64,000 nucleotides of DNA from positions 1,436,001-1,500,000 of the forward strand of contig NZ_JABWRF020000001.1 of the NCBI RefSeq assembly GCF_014268805.2. The letters run 5' to 3'. Positions 27,273 through 36,834 of this stretch are shown here, in pieces (within the stretch, counting starts at the first letter, position 1; each line of letters opens with the position of its first letter). This DNA is from Pseudomonas farsensis (GTDB taxonomy: Bacteria > Pseudomonadota > Gammaproteobacteria > Pseudomonadales > Pseudomonadaceae). Below the pieces are notes generated by a model. That model searched no databases, had not been told where the DNA came from, and was given only the letters and a program-made list of their open reading frames with translations. The translations under genes were made by a program, and so were the position numbers.

Positions 27273-29666
27273 ATGCCTGTTGCAAGACGTCGCACCGCCT
27301 TGGTGCTCAGCATTGCCCTGGTGGCAGGTGGCACCAGCCCGTTGCTGCTGGCCCAGCCTCTGGACACCGTAGCTGTGCGCAACTACACCATCGCCCCCGG
27401 CCCGCTCGGCCACGCGCTGGCAAGCTTTGCCGTAGCTTCAGGCGTTGCCCTGTCGTTCGACCCGGCGCTGACCGATGGCCTGCACAGCCCTGGCCTTGAC
27501 GGCGCTTATTCGCCAGCCAGCGGCATGCAGCAACTGCTCATGGGCAGCGGGCTGCAACTGGTCGAGCGCAGCGATGGCAGCTACCAATTGATGCGACCGC
27601 AAGTGGGAGATGGCATTACCCTGGACGCCACCAACATCGAGGCCAGCACGCAGCGACAGGACAGCCTGCCCGCTGAGTTCGCCGGCGGCCAGGTGGCGCG
27701 GGGCGGGCGCCTGGGCATGCTCGGCAACAAGGATGTGATGGACACCCCGTTCAGTGTCACCAGCTACACCGCCAAGACCCTCGCCGACCTGCAGACCGTG
27801 ACTGTGGCCGACGCCCTGGAACGTGACCCATCGGTGCGCTCAACCGGGCAGACCGGCGGCATCGTCGACTCGTTCTTCATTCGCGGCTTCCCGGTGGGCG
27901 AGGGCAACCTTGGCGAGCTGGCTTTCGATGGTGTGTACGGGGTGGCGCCGAACTATCGGGTATTCACCGAATATGCCGAGCGCGTCGAAGTGCTCAAGGG
28001 GCCGGGCGCGCTGATGTACGGCATCTCGCCCAACAGCGGCGTGGGCGGGGTGATCAATATCGTGCCCAAGCGCCCGTTGGCCGAGGACCTGACCCGCCTG
28101 ACCGCCAGCTACAGCTCTGCCAGCCAGACCGGCGGACACGTTGATATCAGCCGCCGCTTCGGTGAAGACCGCCAGTGGGGCGTGCGTTTCAATGGCAGCC
28201 TTGCCCAGGGCGACACCGCCATCGACGAGCAGAAGCGTGAGCTGGACATCGGCGCCATCGCTTTGGACTACCAAGGCGAACGCCTGCGCCTGAACCTTGA
28301 TTTCATCAGCCAGAAGGAGCACTGGGATGGCGCTTCACGGCCATTCGCCGTTGCCCCTGGCTTCGGCGTGCCTGATGCCCCCAACGGGCGCACCAACCTG
28401 CCACAGAGCTGGGGCTGGTCGCGTACCCGCGAGCAGTCGGCGCTGCTGGGCGGCGAATACGATGTGAGCGATTCGCTGACGGTGTTCGCCCATGCCGGCG
28501 GCGGGCGCGCAGACGTGGCACGGTTGTCCGACCAGGTGCCCAGAATCCTCGATGCGGCGGGTAATACCAGCAACAAGCCGGGCTATTACAAGTTCAACGT
28601 TGACCGCTCCACGGTGGACGTTGGCCTGCGCAGCTTGTTCGAGACGGGGCCGGTAAACCATACGGTTACAGCCATGGCTACGCGGTATCAGGATGAGCTG
28701 TCACGCGGCATTACCACCGGCACGGACGTGCTGTCGAATATCTACCATCCGGTTGACACGCCGCAGCAGTACCTGAGTGCACCAAAAGTGCTGCGGGTTT
28801 CAGAATCGGAGCTTTCCGGTGTCGCGCTCACCGATACGCTGTCTGTGCTGGATGACCGCGCGCAACTGACCCTGGGCCTGCGCCGCCAGCAAATCGAATC
28901 GCGCAACTATGGCGCCACGCCCGCCACATCCACCCGCTACAAGGACAGTGCCATCACCCCGGTTGTCGGTGTCGTGGTCAAACCCTGGGATAACGTCTCG
29001 CTTTACTACAACTATGTCGAAGGCCTGAGCAAAGGTGATATCGCGCCGGCTACGGCCGACAATGGCGGCCTGTCCTTCGCCCCCTATGAGACCCGCCAGC
29101 ACGAGCTGGGGGTGAAGTTCGAGCGCGACACCTTCATGACCACCCTGGCGCTGTTCCAGATCGAGAAACCCAGTGGTGAGGTGGGGGCGGACAACCTGTT
29201 CTCGGTGCAAGCCAAGCAGCGCAACCGTGGTGTCGAACTGAGCATGTTCGGCGAAGTGACGCCTGGTGTGAGGTTGATGGGCGGAGTGACTGCGCTTGAC
29301 GGCACCTTGACCGATTCGGCCAAGGCCGCCAACAAGGGCAACAAACCGGTGGGTGTGCCGCAGGCCCAGGCCAATCTGTGGGGTGAGTGGGACACACCAT
29401 GGTTGAACGGTTTCACCCTGACGGGCGGGGCGATATACACTGCCCGGCAGTACGTCGACCAGGCCAATACGCAGTCGCTCGATGCCTGGACGCGCTTCGA
29501 TGTGGGGGCGCGCTACGCGACGCGTATCGAAGGCCGCCCAACTACCTTCCGGGCCACGGTGCAGAACGTGCTGGACCATGAGTACTGGTCGGGGGTGGCT
29601 TCGTACGGGGCGATCTCGCCAGGTTATCCGCGGTCGTTGCAATTGTCGGCAACGGTCGATTTCTAA
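27273..29666 (+). CDS. TonB-dependent ferric-siderophore/haem receptor with signalling domain
   Basis: 797 residues from ATG 27273 (a GTG at 27234 is possible). Signal peptide, STN domain about 38-110 (NYTIAPGPLGHALASFAVASG), plug with TPFSVTSYTAKTLADLQ and FFIRGFPVGEG, and a barrel ending LQLSATVDF with terminal Phe. With the upstream sigma and FecR genes it forms a complete cell-surface signalling unit in the order sigma, anti-sigma, receptor. The sequence resembles hydroxamate siderophore receptors; the nearby haem oxygenase raises haem as an alternative ligand. Confidence 0.88.
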   Translation: MPVARRRTALVLSIALVAGGTSPLLLAQPLDTVAVRNYTIAPGPLGHALASFAVASGVALSFDPALTDGLHSPGLDGAYSPASGMQQLLMGSGLQLVERSDGSYQLMRPQVGDGITLDATNIEASTQRQDSLPAEFAGGQVARGGRLGMLGNKDVMDTPFSVTSYTAKTLADLQTVTVADALERDPSVRSTGQTGGIVDSFFIRGFPVGEGNLGELAFDGVYGVAPNYRVFTEYAERVEVLKGPGALMYGISPNSGVGGVINIVPKRPLAEDLTRLTASYSSASQTGGHVDISRRFGEDRQWGVRFNGSLAQGDTAIDEQKRELDIGAIALDYQGERLRLNLDFISQKEHWDGASRPFAVAPGFGVPDAPNGRTNLPQSWGWSRTREQSALLGGEYDVSDSLTVFAHAGGGRADVARLSDQVPRILDAAGNTSNKPGYYKFNVDRSTVDVGLRSLFETGPVNHTVTAMATRYQDELSRGITTGTDVLSNIYHPVDTPQQYLSAPKVLRVSESELSGVALTDTLSVLDDRAQLTLGLRRQQIESRNYGATPATSTRYKDSAITPVVGVVVKPWDNVSLYYNYVEGLSKGDIAPATADNGGLSFAPYETRQHELGVKFERDTFMTTLALFQIEKPSGEVGADNLFSVQAKQRNRGVELSMFGEVTPGVRLMGGVTALDGTLTDSAKAANKGNKPVGVPQAQANLWGEWDTPWLNGFTLTGGAIYTARQYVDQANTQSLDAWTRFDVGARYATRIEGRPTTFRATVQNVLDHEYWSGVASYGAISPGYPRSLQLSATVDF

Positions 29667-29682
29667 GGGGAGCGGGGCGCGA

Positions 29683-30096
29683 ATGACCAAGCTGTTCAAC
29701 AGTTCGGCGCAGGCCGATGCGGCATGGCCGGGGCCGGCAGAGGTGGACGAGTTGCTTGGCTATCTGCCCCTGTTGTACCCAGGCGGCGTCGCTATCAAGG
29801 CCAGCGAGGTGCGCGGCGATAATCCGTGGCCGCTCTATGTGCCGTTGGTGCAGGCATTCTTTGCCGTACTCGACCGCCCGTGCTGGACCGATGTCAACTA
29901 CAGCATCCAGGCCGGCAATGCCCTGCGCGACGACCCTCAGGCCATTGCCCACATGGACCTGGCGCAGCTACGCGGGCTGCTGACCTATTGCAAGCGTGGA
30001 GAACGTTTTTGCGATGGCCACTGGGCCGCGATGATTGAGCAAGGGCAGGTGCTGGCGATACTGCGCCGCCTGGCGCAATTGCATCAGAAGTTCTGA
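29683..30096 (+). CDS. DUF6508 protein
   Basis: 137 residues from ATG 29683, 16 bp after the receptor stop and probably in the same transcript. The C-terminal half has the DUF6508 pattern LLTYCKRGERFCDGHWAAMIEQG followed by ILRRLAQL. Function is unknown. Its last 13 bp overlap the end of the convergent haem oxygenase gene, so the two units are packed tail to tail. Confidence 0.7.
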   Translation: MTKLFNSSAQADAAWPGPAEVDELLGYLPLLYPGGVAIKASEVRGDNPWPLYVPLVQAFFAVLDRPCWTDVNYSIQAGNALRDDPQAIAHMDLAQLRGLLTYCKRGERFCDGHWAAMIEQGQVLAILRRLAQLHQKF

Positions 30097-30668
30097 GCGA
30101 GTGCCTGGCGGTAAAAATCAAAAGCGTCCCGAGCGCCCTGGATGGCGGCTTGGTTCTGCCTGTCGTCCAGAGCCAGCCCGTCCAGCAGCGCGACGAAATG
30201 GCGCCAGTGCAAGGCTCGGCCCTCGGGGTGTGCAGCCAGGTGGCGGGCGCCGTGGGTCTCGCTCAGGCCAATCAGCTGGCTTTGCTTGAACAGAAACGCG
30301 GCCCCCAGGTTCGAGCCTTCGCTGCAGTACAACCAGCCGATGGCGTGCCAGGCATCGGCTGGCGCCACAGGCGCAGGCTTGGCCGGTACTTCAAGGCCGA
30401 GGTCTGCCAGGTCGGCGCATACAGCCTGATAGCGGGGCAAGTCGCGCAGGCCCGGCAGCAGCAGGTTCAGTGGCGTCTGCTGGTACAGGGCGTCGATGGC
30501 GCCATGGAAGGCGTGCTGCACACGCAGAAAGCAGCCGTAGCGCTGAAGGCTTGCGAACGGGCGCGCGGCCATGACCAGGTTGTCGACGCTGTCGTGGTCA
30601 CTGCTGGAACCGGCCTTCAGGCGCTTGCTCAGAGGCAGTTCAACGGTGGGTTGCGCAATGGCATTCAT
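30084..30668 (-). CDS. hemO: Biliverdin-producing haem oxygenase (HemO/PigA type)
   Basis: 194 residues from ATG 30668; an open frame continues upstream to 31004 but is not conserved-looking and covers another gene. The proximal haem ligand is likely His25 in SSSDHDSVDNLV, matching His26 of the P. aeruginosa enzyme in position; the distal-helix glycines are in WLYCSEGSNLGAAFLFKQ. It opens haem to biliverdin, CO and iron in the cytoplasm. It lies against the sigma/FecR/receptor cluster, which suggests haem-iron use. Confidence 0.87.
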   Translation of the reverse strand: MNAIAQPTVELPLSKRLKAGSSSDHDSVDNLVMAARPFASLQRYGCFLRVQHAFHGAIDALYQQTPLNLLLPGLRDLPRYQAVCADLADLGLEVPAKPAPVAPADAWHAIGWLYCSEGSNLGAAFLFKQSQLIGLSETHGARHLAAHPEGRALHWRHFVALLDGLALDDRQNQAAIQGARDAFDFYRQALAQNF

Positions 30669-30822
30669 CGGGGGTTCCGGGTGGTTTCGGGTTGCAAGCG
30701 CCAGCGAACAAGGCACTGTGAGTGCACAGTCAGGTAACGGCCATCTGCATGTGGAGTTTAGGGGAAGGCTGAAAGTTTGCGCTTGGCCTGCGGTATGATG
30801 CCCGCCCTCGACAGGAACGACC

Positions 30823-31023
30823 ATGGCCAAAGACATCGAAAACCCCTGCGTGTCGCTATGCCAGCTCAACAGCGAGCTGTGCGTGAGCTGCGGCCGCACC
30901 CGTGAGGAAATCCGCAAATGGCGCGGCATGAAGCGCCCCGAAAAAATGGCCACCGTGCAGCGCGCGGCCGCGCGGGTGAAGGCTTTGCTGAAAAAAAGCG
31001 CCAAGCGCGGGTGTGGTGCCTGA
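30823..31023 (+). CDS. DUF1289 small cysteine-rich protein
   Basis: 66 residues. Four cysteines at 9, 13, 20 and 23 (NPCVSLCQ and CVSCGRTREEIRKW) form the DUF1289 signature, probably a small metal-binding site. The C-terminal half is basic (ARVKALLKKSAKRG). Members are widespread in proteobacteria with no assigned role. Confidence 0.82.
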   Translation: MAKDIENPCVSLCQLNSELCVSCGRTREEIRKWRGMKRPEKMATVQRAAARVKALLKKSAKRGCGA

Positions 31024-31123
31024 TCTGACGCTGTCGCGGGGTTCTCAGCCAGGCATCTCTATCGCGGCGGGTGTTCCCGGATCGAACCATTCAATGGACA
31101 TTCCTCCCTCAGAAGGATTTTTT

Positions 31124-31606
31124 ATGAGTCTACATATTCGACCTGCCACCGCCAGCGATTCAAAACTGATTTTGCGTTTCATCACCGAGCTTGCTCGGTA
31201 CGAAAATGCTGAGCATGAGGTAACGGCTGACGTAGCGGATATCGAACGCGACCTAAGCAATGAGGCCTCCCCGGCAAAGGCCCTGATATGCATGCAGGGT
31301 GAGGAGCCGGTGGGCTTCGCACTGTACTTTCTGAGCTATTCCACGTGGATAGGACGCCAATGCATGTATCTAGAGGATCTGTATGTCTCTAACCAGCACA
31401 GGGGCTTGGGGGCAGGCAAAGCGCTGCTGAAGCATCTGGCCAGCTTGGCCGTGGAAAAAGGCTGTGGGCGTCTGGAGTGGAGCGTCCTGGACTGGAATAC
31501 GCCTGCCATAAAGTTCTACGAGTTAATCGGTGCAAAAGCGCAACCGGAATGGATTCGCTACCGGTTGGCCGGGGAGGAATTGGAACAACTGGCAAGCAGC
31601 CTTTGA
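31124..31606 (+). CDS. GNAT acetyltransferase, diamine/spermidine acetyltransferase-like
   Basis: 160 residues from ATG 31124 with AGAAGGA upstream. GNAT motif A is YLEDLYVSNQHRGLGAGKALLKHLA (acetyl-CoA loop HRGLGAGKAL) and motif B has WSVLDWNTPAIKFYELIGA, which resembles the SSAT subgroup that acetylates polyamines. An earlier in-frame start at 31013 is not supported. Substrate assignment is by resemblance only. Confidence 0.83.
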   Translation: MSLHIRPATASDSKLILRFITELARYENAEHEVTADVADIERDLSNEASPAKALICMQGEEPVGFALYFLSYSTWIGRQCMYLEDLYVSNQHRGLGAGKALLKHLASLAVEKGCGRLEWSVLDWNTPAIKFYELIGAKAQPEWIRYRLAGEELEQLASSL

Positions 31607-31727
31607 GAGATTGCCAATGTGACTGCAGATACAGTCCAGGCAGAGCCGCGCTGCATTGTTGATGCCGTTCGCCTTGGGGCTTGCAGTAGTAGTGGGTGTC
31701 TATCGGTACGGATCCTGAGAACTACCC

Positions 31728-32456
31728 TCAGAAAAAGCTCCGCTGCGCCTTGAGCGTCAGCATGCCCTCGCAATAGGTATTGATGCCGGAATATGCCGCA
31801 CAGCCGCCGCCTTGCAAGTCAGAGCTGCTGTAGATCAAATCCAGGTCAATGCCCTGCCAAGGCCGTGACAACTGCAAGGTCCAGTCGTTGAATGTGTCTA
31901 CCTGGCTACCATCGCCGATGGTGTAGGGCGTGCCGAGCTGGTGATGGGCAAGCTTGACGGTCAGGTCGAGCCCCAGCAGCGGCAACCGCCCAAGGTTGGC
32001 AAACAAAGTACCGGTGCGGTTGTCCGGGTTGTCGCGCCAGGCCCCACCAAAACGGCTGCCCAGCACCGAAACCCCGCCATACAGGGCGTAGCTGTCGTTG
32101 CCCGCCAGAGTCGGCTGGCTGTAATGAATCAACCCGGCCTCAAGGCCCAGGCTGTCGTGAAAGCGCCGCTTGTAGCCCATGTAGCTGTCCAGGCGCAGCG
32201 TCGAGGCAGGCGACAACCCCATGCTCGGGGCGTATTGGCCCACGTACCAGCCACTGGCGTGACTGACATCCAGGCCACCATGGAAGGCGCCCGTGGCGCT
32301 CGGCGAAATCAGCCCTTGGGCCATGCTGCGCGAGGAACTGGTGCCGAGTTTGAGATCGTAATCGCCCAACTGGCGTTGCATCTGTTGAGCCTGCGGCGCA
32401 GTACTCATTGTCAAGGCTGCCGTCAGCAGCAAAAGGGGCCTGACCATGGGCGCCAT
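31728..32456 (-). CDS. TorF-family putative outer-membrane porin
   Basis: 242 residues from ATG 32456 (ATG 32447 possible), with a signal ending PQAQ. The mature N-terminus has the family pattern SRSMAQG, GAFHGGLDVSHASGWYVGQYAPS, followed by repeated beta-hairpins (LGLEAGLIHYSQPTL, YALYGGVSVLGSRFGG) and a C-terminal Phe (QRSFF) fit for outer-membrane insertion. A CAAY...YCEG pair of cysteines near the end may be disulphide-linked. Substrate unknown. Confidence 0.72.
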   Translation of the reverse strand: MAPMVRPLLLLTAALTMSTAPQAQQMQRQLGDYDLKLGTSSSRSMAQGLISPSATGAFHGGLDVSHASGWYVGQYAPSMGLSPASTLRLDSYMGYKRRFHDSLGLEAGLIHYSQPTLAGNDSYALYGGVSVLGSRFGGAWRDNPDNRTGTLFANLGRLPLLGLDLTVKLAHHQLGTPYTIGDGSQVDTFNDWTLQLSRPWQGIDLDLIYSSSDLQGGGCAAYSGINTYCEGMLTLKAQRSFF

Positions 32457-32588
32457 CCTGCAAAATCTGCTTAGGGGCCATAAAGGATAACGGCATGGCC
32501 TGCCGCTGAAAACCTTGCGCGGCCAGCACCCGCCGCCAATGCACGCTACCATGGCAGCCCAATCCACTTTGATTGCCCAGGAACTTAC

Positions 32589-33080
32589 GTGACTACCGCG
32601 CTTTTTCGCTCACCCACCCTGCAAGACGCCGAACGCTGCTACGCCATTGAAATTGGCGCCTACGAAGGCGACGAAGCTGCCACGCTTGAAAAGATCCGCA
32701 CGCGTATTGCGCAGTACCCCGAGGGTTTTCTGCTGCTTGAGGCGCAGGGCGGTATCGTTGGGTTCATCAACAGCGGCTGTGCCTTCGAGGTGGTGATGTC
32801 CGATGAAGCGTTCAAGGAGCTGGTCGGCCATGACCCGCAGGCGCCCAACGTGGTGATCATGTCGGTGGTGGTGGATACCGAGCATCAGGGCAAGGGTTAT
32901 GCCAGGCAACTGATGGAGGAATTCATCCAGCGCATGCGCGCGCTGCACAAACAGACCATCCACCTGATGTGCAAAGAGCAGCATGTGGAGCTGTACCGCA
33001 AGATGGGCTACCAGTACGTGCGCCCGTCGCCGTCTGAACACGGCGGCATGGCCTGGCACGAGATGGTCATGGCCCTCTGA
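32589..33080 (+). CDS. GNAT acetyltransferase (AANAT-like)
   Basis: 163 residues, GTG start at 32589 with CAGGAA upstream. Motif A is VVIMSVVVDTEHQGKGYARQLMEEF and the C-terminus has MCKEQHVELYRKMGYQYV, both like arylalkylamine N-acetyltransferase-type GNATs. Divergent from the TorF-like gene and convergent with the histidine kinase gene. The amine substrate is unknown. Confidence 0.82.
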   Translation: MTTALFRSPTLQDAERCYAIEIGAYEGDEAATLEKIRTRIAQYPEGFLLLEAQGGIVGFINSGCAFEVVMSDEAFKELVGHDPQAPNVVIMSVVVDTEHQGKGYARQLMEEFIQRMRALHKQTIHLMCKEQHVELYRKMGYQYVRPSPSEHGGMAWHEMVMAL

Positions 33081-33089
33081 GTGCAGGCT

Positions 33090-35276
33090 TTAGCCGGGCT
33101 TGTTGTCCAATACCTTGCTGAGCACCTCGCACACCTGTTCAGCCGAGTACGGCTTGGCGAGGAACTCGAAGCCTTGGTGGCCGCCCTCGGCTATCGCCTC
33201 GCTGTAGCCGGAGGTCAGGATCACTGGCAACTGCGGGTGGCTGCGGCGCAGCTCGCGGCCCAGGGCCAGGCCGCCGATACCTGGCATCAGCACATCTGAA
33301 AACACAGCGTCGAAGCCTTCGTGGGCATTGATGATCTGCTCAAGTGCATCCTCGGCGCTGGTTGCCCAACTGATTTGGTAGCCGTGGTCGCGCAGGATCT
33401 GCGCGGTGAAGCTGCCGACATCGACATTGTCTTCCACTACCAGGATCCGCCGCCGCTGGCCGTGGTGCGCAGGCGAGAGGGGCTCGCTATCGGGCTCGCT
33501 GCCACCACTACCAACCTGCGGCAGGTACAGGGTGAAGGTGGTGCCTTGGCCTTCGGTGCTGATGACCTGAACGTCGCCGCCGGACTGCTTGGCAAAACCG
33601 AATACCTGGGAAAGACCGAGCCCGGTACCTTGGCCCGCCGCTTTGGTGGTGAAAAACGGGTCGAAGATGCGTTCGAGCAAGTGCGCTGGAATACCTGCGC
33701 CGCCGTCGATGACCGAAATGGCGGCGAATGGCCCGGGTTGCGCGGGCACGCCTGGTGGCTGGGGCATGCGCTGGTTGGCTTGCAGACGCAGGCGCAAGGT
33801 ACCTTCGCCGGCCATCGCGTCACGGCCGTTGATCATGAGGTTGATCACCGCTGTTTCCAGCTGGCCAAGGTCTGCCAGCACGTGGCATGGCTCGCTGGGC
33901 AGTTCGAGCAGCACCTGGATCTGCGCACCGGTTACGCTGTCGAGCATCTCGGCCATCGCTTGCAGCCGCGGGCCTGCTTCGAACACCTGCGGCGTGAGGG
34001 CCTGGCGGCGGGCGAACGCCAGCAACTGGCCAGTGAGTTTGGCACCTCGGTCGACGGTGTCGGACATGGTCTTGAGGTACCGCTTGCGCCGTGTTTCGTC
34101 CAGGTCCGGGCGCTGCAGAAAGTGCAGCGACGAGCGAATGATAGTCAGCAGGTTGTTGAAGTCGTGGGCCACCCCCCCGGTCAACTGGCCGATCGCCTCA
34201 AGCTTCTGGGTCTGGCGCAGCACGGCTTCGGTGTGCTGCAACTGGCCAGTACGTTCTTCGACGCGCTGTTCTAGGGTGGCGTTGAGCGCTTCGAGCGCCG
34301 ACAGGGTTTCGCGCACTTCGGCGTGAGCCTGTACCCGCTGGATGTGCGCCCAGCAGCGTTCGGTGACTTCGCTGATCAGGGTCTGCTCGTAGCGGGTCCA
34401 GGTACGCGGGGCCTTGTCGTGGATCGCCATCAGCGCGGTCAGGCGCCCGTCCTTGATCAGTGGCATGCAAATGGTGGCGGTGATGCCGATTGCCTGGAAG
34501 GTGGCCGACTCACGGGGCGGTAGCTGGGTGAGGTTGTTGTCGATCACCAGTGGCAACCCTGCGCGCAGGCGGCTGACCGCCAGGCGGCCGAAGTCGGCCA
34601 GGCGGTATTGGCCCAGCAGGCGCGGCGAGCCGGGCGCGACCCAGTCGCCACAGATAGTAAAGCCGTCCTGGTCGACGTCCATCACCGCGTAGCCGCAACT
34701 GGACAATTGCAGGTGCTCCCCCAGCAGTTGCGTAGTGGTGGCCATGATCCGTTCGGGGTCGGTGGCATTGGCGGCGGCGCGCCCAAGGCTGTCGAGAAAA
34801 TTCAGGCGGCGGTTGGCGACTACGCTTGCGGTGGTTTCAGTCACTGTATCGAGCATGCCCACCACGCGGCCGTCATGGTCACGGATAGGGCTGTAGCAGA
34901 ACGTGAAATAAGCGCGTTCCGGCGCACCGTTGCGCGCGATCAGCAGCGGGAAGTCTTCGATGAACACCGCTTCGCCGCCAAAGGCGCGCAGGACCATGTG
35001 TTCGATGTCGTCCCAGGCCTCCAGCCAGACATCGCTGAATGGCCGGCCGAGGGCAGGTGGCTTGTCGCCGAGAATCTGCGCGAAGGCGTCGTTGTGCAAG
35101 GTGAGCATTTGCTCACCCCACAGGATCGCCTGGGGAAAACGCGAGGCCAGGCACAGGGCGACAGTGGTCTTGAGCACATCGGGCCAGGTGTCCAGCGCGC
35201 CTAGTGGGGTATTGGCCCAGTCGTGGGTGCGGATGCGCTCGGCCATGAGCCCGCCGCCTTGTAGCCATTTCGCCAT
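33090..35276 (-). CDS. Hybrid histidine kinase with PAS, GAF and receiver domains
   Basis: 728 residues, no membrane segment. Order: PAS about 40-150 ([25 protein letters not shown]), GAF about 155-320, a coiled coil about 325-365, HisKA with the phospho-accepting His in [11 protein letters not shown] (about 375), HATPase with [22 protein letters not shown] and [11 protein letters not shown] (about 510-590), and a C-terminal receiver whose acceptor Asp is in FSDVLMPG. It should phosphorelay from the kinase to its own receiver in the cytoplasm. No cognate regulator gene adjoins it. Confidence 0.9.
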   Translation of the reverse strand: MAKWLQGGGLMAERIRTHDWANTPLGALDTWPDVLKTTVALCLASRFPQAILWGEQMLTLHNDAFAQILGDKPPALGRPFSDVWLEAWDDIEHMVLRAFGGEAVFIEDFPLLIARNGAPERAYFTFCYSPIRDHDGRVVGMLDTVTETTASVVANRRLNFLDSLGRAAANATDPERIMATTTQLLGEHLQLSSCGYAVMDVDQDGFTICGDWVAPGSPRLLGQYRLADFGRLAVSRLRAGLPLVIDNNLTQLPPRESATFQAIGITATICMPLIKDGRLTALMAIHDKAPRTWTRYEQTLISEVTERCWAHIQRVQAHAEVRETLSALEALNATLEQRVEERTGQLQHTEAVLRQTQKLEAIGQLTGGVAHDFNNLLTIIRSSLHFLQRPDLDETRRKRYLKTMSDTVDRGAKLTGQLLAFARRQALTPQVFEAGPRLQAMAEMLDSVTGAQIQVLLELPSEPCHVLADLGQLETAVINLMINGRDAMAGEGTLRLRLQANQRMPQPPGVPAQPGPFAAISVIDGGAGIPAHLLERIFDPFFTTKAAGQGTGLGLSQVFGFAKQSGGDVQVISTEGQGTTFTLYLPQVGSGGSEPDSEPLSPAHHGQRRRILVVEDNVDVGSFTAQILRDHGYQISWATSAEDALEQIINAHEGFDAVFSDVLMPGIGGLALGRELRRSHPQLPVILTSGYSEAIAEGGHQGFEFLAKPYSAEQVCEVLSKVLDNKPG

Positions 35277-35494
35277 GGTCGATGTGCCGGTCCTTTTTGC
35301 TGAGGGGTGAAGCGTGCGCCATGGCGCTGCCGATGGCGAGCAATTTGTGGGGAATACCCCGGTTGTGGCCTAGTGCTATTACTGGTGGACGGGCGGTCAC
35401 GGTAAACCGTTCTAAACCCCGAAGGGCTCGTGTACTCTCCCGCCCCCGTTAACCAGGCTCCGGGTATACGGGCCAATCACCTGGGTTGGAGTCG

Positions 35495-35695
35495 ATGAGC
35501 ACTGTGGAATGCAACGAAGGCAATGCTGCAATGTTGGAGTGGCGCAATCGCTTCTTGAGTGAGGGCGTGCTGCAAGAGGATGACTACGATCAGGCATTAC
35601 GCAACGCCGAGGCGTTGGAGCACGCCGGTGTCATCAGCACCCGTGAATGGGTCGAATTGGTCAGGCTGGCCAACGCTGCGTTGTTGCGCCTGTAA
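35495..35695 (+). CDS. Small acidic helical protein of unknown function
   Basis: 66 residues from ATG 35495 with TTGGAG upstream; a TTG at 35486 is less likely. Predicted all-helical. The C-terminal half reads AEALEHAGVISTREWVELVRLA, a pattern that recurs in the broken gene at 53050-53329 (ADEMDRVGLIDWRE...LKQLA), so it may be an intact member of the same small-protein family. That relation is my inference from short alignments. Confidence 0.6.
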   Translation: MSTVECNEGNAAMLEWRNRFLSEGVLQEDDYDQALRNAEALEHAGVISTREWVELVRLANAALLRL

Positions 35696-35816
35696 AAATT
35701 CCTGCAAGCGCTGCTGAAACTGTCCACAAAAATCGTGGGTAGGTCTGTGGATAAAACGCTACAGGCCAGGCTTCACGGGGCCTCTGTTGGATTGAGCAGA
35801 AAATGAACACGGTTGC

Positions 35817-36734
35817 TCAGGGCTTTTTCGACTGCTGTGGCCGGGCCGCACGGACCGCTTGCAGCAGCTCTCGCACCCGGGCAGGGACCTCGCCCGTCGG
35901 GTACACCGCATGCATTTGTGGGTCCTGGCCGCTGCTGGAGGTGAGGTGGTAGTCCGGGCACACCCGCACCAGCCGCCCGGCCTGCACTTCTGGCTCTGCC
36001 AGCCAGTCTGCCAGGCGGGCGATGCCGGCTCCCGCCAGGGTACTGTGCAGCACGGCAACACCGGAGCCCAGGCGTAGCCGCGGTTGTGGTCGGAAGCTGC
36101 TGATGCTGCCCTCACGGCAGAAGTGCCAGGCTTTGAGGATGCGCGGTGCGGTGTGCAGGATCAGCGCGTGCCCCTGCAGCGCATCGATACCCTCGGGCGT
36201 CCCCTCGCGCGCCAGGTACTCGGGGCTGGCGTAAAGGTGGCGGCGGTAACCCCAAAGCGGGTAGCCGATCAGTTCGCTGGACTGCGCAAACGCGCCGCGT
36301 ATCACGAAATCAAAGCGCCCCTGTAGCGGGTCCAGGGCCTCGTCGCTGTATTGCACATCGACTGTCACCTGGCGGTGCTTGGCGCAAAACCCGCTGAGTA
36401 CCTGTGGCAACACCCGACAAGCCAGCGTTTCAGGCGCCGCGATGCGGATCCAGCCTTGCGCGGTGCCCGTCAGCGCCGCCAATTCGTCGGCGGCATCACG
36501 TTGCACATCCAGCAACCGTTCGGCATGAGGTAACAACCGTTCACCGGCTTCGGTCAGCGTCACGGCACTGGCGCTGCGGTTGAACAGCTTGGTCCCGGTG
36601 TGGTCTTCAAGCGCCTGTATTGCGCGGGTCACCGCACTGGGTGAGCGGCCTAGTGCGCGGGCGGCGGTGACGAAGCTGCGCTTGTGCGCCACGCTGACGA
36701 AGGCATCCATCTCTCGTAACATATCCAAGGCCAT
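35817..36734 (-). CDS. LysR-type regulator divergent from a TSUP transporter gene
   Basis: 305 residues; ATG 36734 is preceded by GGAG, which favours it over the TTG at 36761. Helix-turn-helix FVTAARALGRSPSAVTRAIQALEDHTG, then FNRSASAVTLTEAGERLLPHAE. The start is 101 bp from the divergent TSUP gene, so it likely controls that gene. A TTGCAAAAACTGCAA palindrome at about 36746-36760 lies between them and could be part of the operator. Confidence 0.85.
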   Translation of the reverse strand: MALDMLREMDAFVSVAHKRSFVTAARALGRSPSAVTRAIQALEDHTGTKLFNRSASAVTLTEAGERLLPHAERLLDVQRDAADELAALTGTAQGWIRIAAPETLACRVLPQVLSGFCAKHRQVTVDVQYSDEALDPLQGRFDFVIRGAFAQSSELIGYPLWGYRRHLYASPEYLAREGTPEGIDALQGHALILHTAPRILKAWHFCREGSISSFRPQPRLRLGSGVAVLHSTLAGAGIARLADWLAEPEVQAGRLVRVCPDYHLTSSSGQDPQMHAVYPTGEVPARVRELLQAVRAARPQQSKKP

Positions 36735-36834
36735 ACCCACTCCAGATTGCAGTTTTTGCAATGTGGCATTTCAACATAAAGCGGGGCCTTTGATTAGTCT
36801 TGCCGGCAGTACTGCTCAACCTGGACCTCGCCCC

